Below the pieces are notes generated by a model. That model saw only the letters and a program-made list of their open reading frames with translations, was not told where the DNA came from and made no database searches. A stretch of 56,125 nucleotides of DNA from a virus. Below are positions 5,548 through 16,700 of this stretch, piece by piece (the stretch's first letter is position 1; every line of letters begins with the position of its first letter). Position numbers and translations under genes: made by a program. Where the stretch lies: positions 1-56,125 of IMG/VR virus record IMGVR_UViG_3300020463_000027; one strand, given 5' to 3'.

Positions 5548-5940
5548 ATGCCACAACAGTCAACATTTAAAGATTTGAGTGTAGTATTCAAAAAACATCC
5601 TGTCACTGATGATCTAGTCACAGTGAAGGATAAGGTTGCTATTGCCCAATCAATCTCTAATTTGTTGCAGACAAATTCTGGTGACCGACCATTCAAACCT
5701 GATTTAGGTTCTGGTATTCGTGAACTATTGTTTGAACAAGCAGACTGGGGTACTGCTGCTGCTATAAGTGGTCGTGTCAGAGAATGTCTTGTTAAATACG
5801 AACCTAGAATTAATGTATTGACCGTCAATGCAGATCCTGATTTTGATAACAATGGTTTTGACGTTTCAATAGAATATGAAATTCTTGGTAGAGACGATGG
5901 CAGAATAGTTGCTGATGTATTTCTAGAACGTACAAGATAA
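5548..5940 (+). CDS. 25: Baseplate wedge subunit gp25
   Basis: The 130-residue protein matches T4 gp25/GpW-family wedge proteins in length (T4 gp25 is 132) and in its conserved features: NLLQTNSGDRPFKPDLGSGI near residue 40-58, followed by the EPR signature in YEPRINV. It ends in a beta region with EYEILGRDDG. gp25 is the lysozyme-like-fold sheath-initiator part of the baseplate wedge, binding gp6 and starting tail sheath polymerisation. It is first in the wedge operon, behind its own late promoter, and overlaps gp6 by one base (TAATG). Confidence 0.95.
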   Translation: MPQQSTFKDLSVVFKKHPVTDDLVTVKDKVAIAQSISNLLQTNSGDRPFKPDLGSGIRELLFEQADWGTAAAISGRVRECLVKYEPRINVLTVNADPDFDNNGFDVSIEYEILGRDDGRIVADVFLERTR

Positions 5941-7736
5941 TGCCTTATACACAGGTTTCAAATTTAGACTTTAATCAAATCAAGACTTCTCTCAAAGAGT
6001 ATATGAGAGCTCAGTCAGATTTTACTGATTACGATTTTGAAGGGTCTACTCTTTCTGTACTTCTTGACACACTTGCCTATAATACTTACTACACAGCATT
6101 TAATACCAATATGGTAGTCAATGAGTTATTCATTGATTCAGCAACATTAAGAGACAACGTAGTAGCATTAGCAAAGCAATTAGGATATAGACCAAAGAGT
6201 GCAACATCACCTACAGCATATGTTTCATTTACTGTTACGTATACTAATGCAACAAATGATACAGAATTATTATTAAAGAAGGGAACTGGATTTACAGCAA
6301 CGTATGATAACAACATTTACAATTATGTTGTATTAGATGATGTAAAAGCACAAGTAGCAAATGGTGTTGCAACCTTTACAGATGTTGCTGTAAATGAAGG
6401 AACACAACTTACTAATACTTTTGTTATAAATTCAGCAAGCAAATCACAAAGATTTATTCTTGATAATCAAAACATAGACACTAATACAATTAGAGTTAAA
6501 GTATATCCTACTGGTGGATCGTTTAGTGAACCATATCTAATTGCAGATAACATACTAGGAGTTGATGGTACATCAAAAGTATTCTTCTTAGATGAAGTAG
6601 AAGACGAGAGATATGAGATATTAATGGGTGATGGTGTACTCGGTAAAAAATTAGAGAACAATGCAAGGATAGAAGTATCCTATTTGATAACATCAGGTCC
6701 TGAAAGTAATGGTGTAAGAACATTTGTATTTTCTGGTGTACTAGAGAATCCTAATAACATATCACCCACTTCTTTCTCAGTTACAATTAACTCTACTGTT
6801 GCAGCATCGGGCGGTGAAGAGATAGAAAGCACTGCTAAGATAAAATACACTGCTCCAAAAGCATATGGCACACAGGAGCGTGCAGTAACCTCAGAAGACT
6901 ATGAAGCAATTGTAAGAAAAGTATATCCAGCAACAAGTGACATTATCATATTTGGTGGAGAGGATCAAGTACCACCACAATATGGAAAAGTATTCATCGT
7001 ATTAAAACCAACTGATGCAAGTTACCTTACATCATTAACAAAAAACAAAATTGTCGCAGATCTTAAGAAATATGTTGTTGCATCTGTAGAACCACAGATT
7101 GTAGATCCTTCTATTCTATACGTTGAGATGAATAGTAAGATATACTACAACAGTCTAATTACAGATCAAACACCATCACAAATTAGAGATGATGTTATTG
7201 GTTCTATACAGTCTTATATTGATACAAGTGATACTGAAAAATTTAATGGTAAGTTTAGATATAGTAAGTTTGTAGGTGTAATTGATGATGCTGACAAGAG
7301 TATCAATTCTAATCTCACGAGTCTCACAATGAGAAAAGATTTTTATCCTTCTCTTAATTCTACCTTCTATTATGAGGTATGTTTTCAAAATGCCTTTGAT
7401 GAAGACTGTGATGATCCAGTCTTGTCATCTACTGGTTTTAGAGTAACTGAGTATCCTAATTTTGATGTCTATGTTGAGGACAGAAATAAGAAAATTGTCC
7501 TATATAGAGTAGATACCGTAACTGGTGAGAAGGTTGTTCTTGACAGTGATATTGGTGACATAGATTATGTAACAGGTGAGTTGAAGATGTATGCCTTAAC
7601 AATTATTAAAGGTAGTTTCTTTGACAATCGTATTTCATTAAGAGTAAAACCCCTATCAAACGATATCAAGGCAATGCGTGAAGTTTATCTTGATGTTGAT
7701 GTTGCAAATTCATCATTCACTGCGTATAAAGAGTAA
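5940..7736 (+). CDS. 6: Baseplate wedge subunit gp6
   Basis: The 598-residue protein begins with the typical cyanophage gp6 N-terminus (FNQIKTSLKEYMRAQSDFTD), followed by YDFEGSTLSVLLDTLAYNT and NELFIDSATLRDNVVALAK, the conserved baseplate J-like core. A middle beta region and the segment TSEDYEAIVRKVYP also fit J-like proteins. T4 gp6 is 660 residues, so the size is normal. gp6 forms the continuous ring around the inner baseplate that joins wedges and transmits sheath contraction. It lies between gp25 and the giant protein in the gp7 position. Confidence 0.93.
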   Translation: MPYTQVSNLDFNQIKTSLKEYMRAQSDFTDYDFEGSTLSVLLDTLAYNTYYTAFNTNMVVNELFIDSATLRDNVVALAKQLGYRPKSATSPTAYVSFTVTYTNATNDTELLLKKGTGFTATYDNNIYNYVVLDDVKAQVANGVATFTDVAVNEGTQLTNTFVINSASKSQRFILDNQNIDTNTIRVKVYPTGGSFSEPYLIADNILGVDGTSKVFFLDEVEDERYEILMGDGVLGKKLENNARIEVSYLITSGPESNGVRTFVFSGVLENPNNISPTSFSVTINSTVAASGGEEIESTAKIKYTAPKAYGTQERAVTSEDYEAIVRKVYPATSDIIIFGGEDQVPPQYGKVFIVLKPTDASYLTSLTKNKIVADLKKYVVASVEPQIVDPSILYVEMNSKIYYNSLITDQTPSQIRDDVIGSIQSYIDTSDTEKFNGKFRYSKFVGVIDDADKSINSNLTSLTMRKDFYPSLNSTFYYEVCFQNAFDEDCDDPVLSSTGFRVTEYPNFDVYVEDRNKKIVLYRVDTVTGEKVVLDSDIGDIDYVTGELKMYALTIIKGSFFDNRISLRVKPLSNDIKAMREVYLDVDVANSSFTAYKE

Positions 7737-7739
7737 GAA

Positions 7740-10700
7740 ATGCCATCTGTAAAAACAAAAAGGATATCAACTCTAATTGAGTCACAACTTCCTGAGTTTA
7801 TTACTTCAGAGTATGAACTTTTCAGTAAGTTTATTCAGAAGTATTATGAACAACAGGAGGTACAAGGTGGTACATTAGATATTATTACTAATATTGAAAA
7901 ATATGCTGACATTGATTACTATGAACAAAACATACTTAGACAGTTTGATACTCTGGGCACTAGTATCTCTACTTCTGACGATACAATTGTATTGGAAGAT
8001 GCAACGAGTTTTCCAGAGAAAAACGGATACGTAAGAATAGATAACGAGATAATCTTCTATGAATCACGAACAGGAACAACTCTATCAGGAGCAATTAGAG
8101 GTGTTAGCGGTAACACAACTCTTGGTGATCTTTATAGCTCGTCAGAGTACACCAGCACAAATGCAGCATCACATAGCTCTGGTACGAAGGTTTTTAATGT
8201 AAGTAACCTTTTTCTATATTCTTTTATTAAAAGTTTTGAGAATCAATACTTAGGTTCTTTTCCTGAGAAATATCTTAAGGGTGAAGTTGATAAGAGAACC
8301 TTAATCAAGAATATACAAAAATTTTATAAAGCAAAAGGAACTAGTAGTTCTATTGAGTTTATATTTAATACTATTGTTGCTAAAGATCATACTAATAAAC
8401 CAGAAGTATATAAACCAAGAGATTTTACATATAAAGTATCTAATGCAGATTGGGTAAATGTATATGCAATAAAAGCAAAAGTTGTATCTGGTGATGTTAA
8501 GAGTTTAGTTGGAAAGAAGATAGTACAGACAGAGACTGAAGAATATGGATATGCAGATGCAACGGTAGATAACGTCTATGCCGATGGTACATCTGATGGT
8601 GAGCAAATTTATAATATTGTATTAGCACCAGAAACAGTCAATGGTGACTTTGGTGTCTCAACTAAGACTCGTCTTGAGACAACATTGACAGGAACTGCAA
8701 GTACAGGTGATAGGGTAAATGTTTTCTCTACAATAGGATGGGACAAAACAGGATCAATATTAATTGGAAGTGAGACAATTACATTTAGTTCTAAGACTGC
8801 TACTCAATTTATTATTGATAATAGAGTTGCTCAAAACGCAGTCATACACAGTGTTGAGGAGTCTGTATACAAACCTGTAACATTGGTAGGTAGTGGTGTC
8901 ACATTATTGACACTTGGAGTTGTATATAATGCACTACCAAAAGAAGGACAACCATTTTCTGATGTTGGTGATAAAATACAAATATCAAATCCTGGTTTTG
9001 AAACAGATGATTCTAAGATTGTAAATATAGGCACGAATCAGACTCGTTGGATTAAGAGTACATTTGGTGCTGTAAATGTTCCTACATTACCATCAGTTGT
9101 AACTTCATTAGATCAAGTTCCTACAGATGTATCTGGTATATTTGCAGATGATCAATATTATTACATTGCTAGCTCTAGTTTTCCATCACATAAGATTCTT
9201 GATGGAACTGCAGTTAATGAGGAAGTATTAGATCAAAAGTTATTAAAAATTATTAGAAAGGAAGCAACCAGAACTACAGAAACATATCCTATACCTAAAA
9301 CAGATATTGGTATTGGATTAAATGGTGTTCCCTTTTATTCTTACAAAGATCCAGAAAGTATTAGATTTGGTTTGTTGGAAGAAATTAGAGTTGATTTAAG
9401 AGGAACTGGATACATCAACCCTCCTTTTGTTCTAATTGATCAAGTTCCTAATAAAGCAAGAGCAGTTCTTGCAGGACAAGTTATAGAAAGTATAATCGTA
9501 GATACCACTGATATATTTCCTAGAACTCCTGATATTACAATTACATCAGGTCGTAATGCAGTTGTCAGTGCTGTTGTAACTGGTGGTAAGGTAACAAGTT
9601 TAACAATTGATAATCCTGGTGAATTTTATTCATCACCTCCACTCATTAATATTAGAGACAATGCTGGTAGAGGTAGGTTTGCTGAGTATGAATCAATAGT
9701 AAACACTGATGGACAGATAACAGGATTTAATAAGATAGGAGAAGGTAACTTCTATAATCAGAATACTGTAATAGTTGATGTGATTCCAATAGGTAATGGA
9801 GCAACTGGCACACCTCTTCTAAAAGAATGGAATTATAATAGATACAAAAAATTAGAAAGTAATTTAGATACAGAGAACGGATGTGTATTTGCAAACTATA
9901 ATAACGTCTTGGAATATGGTTATGGTTATGCTGCTAATCCAAAAGCACTTCGTGTTTCTCTAAATGATAATTTAAGTAATTCTGGAACAGAACCAGCATC
10001 TAAAACTCATTCTCCCATTATTGGATTCGCATATGATGGTAACCCCATATATGGTGCATTTGGATATCAAAATCCTCTAGATGTATCTTCTTCTATTATA
10101 AGAATGACGTCTAGTTACTCTATTAATGGAAGTCGTTCAAATGGTCCTTCGTTAACAACATACCCGATAGGATCTTTTGTTAATGATTACACATACACTC
10201 ACAAAAGTGGCACACTAGATCAGAACAATGGAAGATTTTGTATTACCCCAGAATTTCCGAAAGGAACTTATGCTTATTTCATTACTATTGATAGCAATCA
10301 AGTACCGCAGTACCCATACATTTTAGGAGAGAACTTCTACTCCTTGCCTGTTGATAGTAATTATAATTCTAATATTAGTCAGGATGATATTCCTAAGAAA
10401 TCAAAGAGACTTTATGAAGCAGGGATGCCTAGAAATGGAGAAGGGTTTACAGCAACAATATCTGACGTAAAACCAGGTACAGTTGATGCTATTAATGTGA
10501 TAGATACTTCCCCTAATTTTTCTATAAATTCTCAAATATATCTAAACAATAAAGGAACAGAAGGATCTGAGGCAGAAGCAATTGTTTCTTCTGTAAAAGG
10601 TAAGAGTGTAAATTACTTAGAATCAAAACAAACTAAAGTTGTTAAGTTAACAACAATACAATCTGCATATTTGTTTGCAGATGATACATTATCACAACCA

Positions 10701-13700
10701 TCATCTGGTGCATCTGGTACAATTGTTGGTACTGTTAGAAACGATAGTACAATTGTATTGAGAAATGTAAGTGGCACATTTGATAATACTGGAACATTTA
10801 GTGCTGCAATAAAAACATTTGATGTTTTACTAGACCAAAGAAGTTCTTATACTAAAGGTGCTACATTAAGTTTGACTGATGGTATCAATACACCTATTGC
10901 TACTGCTGAAGTATTAGAAGGAACATCCTCTCAAAACGTAGTCCAGATCAAGGTTCTCACTGGTACATGGGTTGTTGATGATACTTATTTTATACAATCT
11001 AATGATCTATTCAACACATCTGGAACTAGAATTGTAAGATTGACATCTTTGAGCGATGGTCTAGAACCATTTGAAGTTAATCAAAGTGTTGCTTTAATAG
11101 AGACTGCAGAAAATCATGGTCTTGGTATTGGCGATAAAATTACAATAGATATTAATCCTGATGATAGTACAACAACTAAAACTTATTATCTAAGAAAGAG
11201 ATTATATCAGGAAGCAATATTACTTGCTCCGTCAAGAAAAACAAATATTGATTTTACAGGAGTAGGAAGATATGAAATCCTCAATGGTGGTGCTGATTAC
11301 ACTAGCAACACTTACACTGGTGTTTCTCTTACAGGAGGATCTGGAAGTGGAGCAACTGCTACAATTGCTGTGTCTGGTGCTGGTGTAGTATCAAATGTTA
11401 CATTAGAGAATACTGGTGCTGGATATGCTAGAGGTGATTTATTATCAGTTGCTGACGAAGATCTAGTAAGGTCTGGTGCATCACAGTCTACATCAAGATT
11501 AACAATCTATGTTGGACATTCTGGTCTTGCTGCTGGTGGCACTAGTCTAGTTGTAGACAATGCAAATGGATTTGCTGAACAAGATTATGTGAAGATAGGA
11601 GATGAGATATTACAAATAACTTCTATTACTGATAGCACCTTTACTGTTATTAGAGGTCAACAGTCTACTTCAGATGTAGATCACTTTGATGGACAAGAAG
11701 TATCTTTATATCAAGCTAGATATAATTTTACATCTAACTTCCAAATTTTTTCTGGTGCAAATTCTGGTTATATTCAATCTTATGATTCTACAACACAAAA
11801 AATAGTAATAGTATATGACTATGGAACTTTATTATCAAATGCACAACAAGTAACTTTAAGTTCTAGTTTCTTTGACACTAGCACACCACAAAGACTAGTT
11901 GCTGTTAGTTCTGTTAGTTCTTCAATTAATAAGTTTGAATTCTCCGAAGATAATAGTACATTTGTACCTAATCCTAATATAGATCTACAAGAATTTTATA
12001 AGTATAAATTTGATACGTCTCATTCTAGTCTCACTGGGACTTACTTTGATATTAGTCCAAGTAATAATTTTAATCTAGTAACAATAGAAAAAACTGCATC
12101 TACAATATTACCTGGTAATGCAGGAGCATTTACAGATGTTAAGTTTGGATATGGTTATAGAGCTGGTAATACATATGAAACAAAAACAGGTACTGACTTT
12201 ACAAACTTCTATTACTTTGATAATAAAAATATTGTAAATGCTGGTAATGCGTATTTTAAAATTATAACAGATCCATTACAGTCAATAAGGACAGTAAATT
12301 ATGTTACACCAAATCGCTTTGTCTATGACATTCCAAGTGAACCTCTTTGGGATGGTTCTGGATCTATTTCTTACACAACTACTGGACAGTTTGCTATTGG
12401 AAAAATAAACACCGCAGATATTATTAACTTAGGAATAAATTATAAAAAAGTTCCTATAATTGTTGGTGCTGATCCTAACGAATCTTTTAGAGCAAGTGCT
12501 ACTGTATTATTTGATTCAGCAGCTGGTATTATAACTGGTGTAAACATTACAAATGAAGGATCTAACTATTCAAATCCTAAAGTTGTAATTACAAATGGTG
12601 ATGGTGTAGATGCAAGTTTTAATATTGTTGGAAGAGAGGGAAAAGTATTTTCTATTACTATAGAAAATGAAGGAAGAGGATACACATTTGCACCTGAGAT
12701 AATTATTGTAGAAGGTGACGTAGATGCATATGTTGATAGTGATAGTATTGGTGTTCCTAAGAGTATCAATATTATTAGAAATGGTGGAGCATTTCATTTA
12801 GATAAGACAGTAGCATCAACATTCACATCAAATTATGTTTTAAGTGTAAAACCAGTTAGTGGTTCTCTACCAACTTTTAGAAGAGGAGAAATAGTAGTAC
12901 AGAAAATTAATGACGTAGAGGTTGCTAGAGCAAGAGTATCAGAATGGAGAGATGGATCAAATCTTTTGAAAGTAGAAAATATAACTGGTATTCTTAGAGA
13001 AAATGTTTCTATAACAAGTATAATAAGAAGTGAAGTAACTGCTACTGTTACTCATATATTTGTAACTGTTTTTGATGAACAAATTTCTAGTTTCTATGAT
13101 AACTTAGGATTCTACCAATCAGATAAAGGGAAACTTGGCGTATCTAATCAAAAAATTACAGATAGTTTTTTCTATCAAGATTATTCATACGTTGTAAAAT
13201 CTAAAACATCTATTGAGCAATGGCGTGACTTAATTAAGTCTACAACACACCCTGCAGGATTTAAGTTATTTGGACAAGTAGATGTGGAAGCTACTGCAAG
13301 TTCTGAGATGCCAGTTGAAGTTCCAGAAGCATCTCACTTCAGTGTAATACAACTTTGGGATCCAAATAAAAATAGAATTACAGTTGAGAACTCTACTTAT
13401 GTTATTACTCAATCAGTACAGAAAGTTGAGAACCAAAGAATTCGTAAAGCATTTGGAACTGCTGCAACAAGTGAATTTAACTTCAATGAAGTTACTGCAT
13501 TTGAATTTACACTAAATGGATCTTTTGATGGTTATTATGATAATGATGGTAAGTTACAAGGAACTACATCATTCCAGATTTTAAAAGATGGAGTTGCATA
13601 TACACCAGCTTCTTCTAAAGGTTTGATAGTTACATTAGATGGTGTACTACAAGAACCTGATGTTGCATATACAATTTCTGGTGATTCAATTATATTCTCT

Positions 13701-16700
13701 GCTCCACCATTAGGAGATGGAACTAAAGCTGGTTCTTCTTACAAAGGTGTTAAGTTCTATGCAAAAGTATTTCAGTTTAAAGATGATCAATACAACACTA
13801 AACATCTAAGAAAAGTAAGAAACATATTCCAACGTGGTGGAACATGGATTGATGCTGCGAATCAAATAGAAAGAAATGTACAGTTTATTATTAACGAAAC
13901 TGTTGGATATGGTAAAGCAACATACTCATCATTAGATTGGAGTACAAAACAGGATGACTACGAATCAAATATTAGAGCATTATTAGATGCTTTCCAACAT
14001 GATCTTAGATTTGGTGGAAATGTAAAAACATTTGATTATACATCTATATTCAATTCAAGTAGTGACTACCTATACATTCAAAATAATAAAACAGAGTCTA
14101 TTGCTATATTTGAATATGCTAATAGATTAGCAAAATTAGCAATTAGAAATTGGGACTTTATTGATGTTGGAATTGCATATATTCAAGGACAGAAAGCAGT
14201 TACAGTTACAAGCACTAAGAATCTTGCTATTGGATTGTTTGTAAGTTCTGGTAAAGCATTCCCAGATGAAACTAAGATTGTATCTATTGACAGTGAGACT
14301 CAAGTAACACTAAACAATGCAGCACTAGCAAACTCTGGTGGTGGTGGTGGTGCACCAGCTGGTGTCACTCCTATAACTGGTACTGCTGCTGGTGGATCAT
14401 CTACAAACGCAACTAATACTGCTGCTGTTGCACCTGGCAATACATTTGATGTACCACCAGGTTCTACATTTATTGTACCTACATCATTCTCAGGAACTGA
14501 CCAAGCAAAATTTGGTTGGAGTGCATTAAACAATGGTATGTTCTATAAAGCAGGAGAGTTGATAGAGAAGAATACAACAGAAATTATTCAATTAGCATTG
14601 AATGCAACTCAAACTCAGTATCCAAACTTAGGTTGGGGTGGAGGTCCTGGCGTAGCACCATATTATCCTCTTCAAATGAGACCATTAGTAGAGGCATATG
14701 TTTATCATCTTAAGTTAGGTGGTAACTCTAAGATTGTAGATAATGCACAATTATATTACAGAGATTATGATTATCCTTATGGAGAGACATTATATTATGA
14801 TGCATCAACTTTAGGTTTACAGGGTAAAGGTATTACTGGAACTGTAGAATCAACACTTTACATAATGAATCAGGTCAAAATTGCTTGTATACAGGCAATG
14901 AGAAATCAGTTAAGTGTTACAGATCCTAATGTATTAGTTGACTCAAATTCTCCCACATGTGCAGAAGTAGAAAGTACACTTGAAACTTATCACAGTATTA
15001 ATGTTACTATTCTTGAAGAAGGTAGAAACTTAGTTGAGAAAACTGAGCAGAATAACAATAAAGTTGGTAACTGGACTAATTCTCGTACATATTCTAACTA
15101 TAATATTCTTGGAGATCCTTTAATTCCTGCACAGGAATGCACTACTGTAATTTCTGCAATGGATTCTTTACATGATAATTTAAGTGAGATAATAAATGAG
15201 AATTCAGTAACTAAATCTTTACCAGATTATATTGATGGTGAGACCACAGATTTTGAATTGTATTGGGATGATAATACTGAAGTAAATACAGAAGCAGATG
15301 AGAATCTATTCTTGAGTCTTAATGCTGTAATACAGAGACCTAAGTTTACAGAAAATTATCCATTATCAGATGCTTATTTCATAGACAGGACTGTAATTCC
15401 TAATGTTATCAAGTTTGATGTTCCTCCTATATGGGATCAAGACTTAGGTGCTAAGACTATTGGTGAACCAACTGCTGTAGAAAAAGTAACTGGTATAGGT
15501 GTTGGTAATTATAAGAGATTGACTATTGATAAAGACTTAGTTGACGGAGTTAGAAACGGACCTTTCTTAATTCTTGATGTAGAAGATCTTACTGTACAAA
15601 GTATAGAATCTGAAGACAATCTATATGTATTTTTAGATGGTGTATTACAGGTAAACGGAAAATCATATACTGTATCAGGTCCTAACATTACATTTTCTAC
15701 ATCTATCAAACCAGAGATGCAGATTGATATGAGATATCTCTATGGTAGAGATGTTGGACAGATATTGAACATATATGATTTTGCACCTGATACTTATTAT
15801 GCGACTGGTACATTCTCATTTGATACAGATGCGACAACCAAGACAAATCTATTGGGATACACTTGGATGGGAGATGCTCTTGGTGCACCTATTCATTTAT
15901 GGCAAGTCAGAGCAAATGGAACTTACAATGTTATTGGAGCATTGAGTAATGCATCATCAAGTGGTAACACAGTAACATTTGAAATTAGAGGTCAAAATGG
16001 ATCTGTAGAATCTGGATTAGATTTAGTATTTGCTCCTAAAGGTTATTATGATAGAACATTCACAATTCCAGATGCAGATATATCAAATGAGATATTGAAC
16101 TATAATGTAGATACTGATGGAAGAAAACTTCTAAAAGACGATAATGCTATCTGGGCAGGAACTAGCATTGGTAGGACATACAAACCACCATTTGTTTATC
16201 TTTCTAAAGACGATAAGATTAGAGTAGAAGGTGAAGAAGGATTTAGAAAAGTAAAAGAATTACCACAAACAGCAACCAGTAAAGATGGTAGACCATCAGA
16301 ACAGTTATCAGATGATATATTTGGTGCAGTCTCAATTGAGACTTATACTGGAATCACGAGAGGAGAAGGTCTATCAGTAGTTGCTACTGTTGAGAATGGT
16401 TCAGTTACAAAACTAACATGGAACCAAAGAAATTATGATCCTGTTACACAACCAACTGCATATCAATATTTTACACCTCCAGTATTAAAATTTATACCTA
16501 ATGATAGTACAGGTGGTGGTGCTAGAGCAAATGTACTAGTCAGCAAAGGTCAAGTAATAAGTGTTGATTTGATTGATGGTGGATCTGGATATACAGTTGC
16601 ACCAAAGGTAGTTACAACAAGAAGATTTGATATTCTTACTGAAAGAGATATTGGTGTATCCTTAATCAATATCGGATTCCAGACAAATATTACAACTGGT

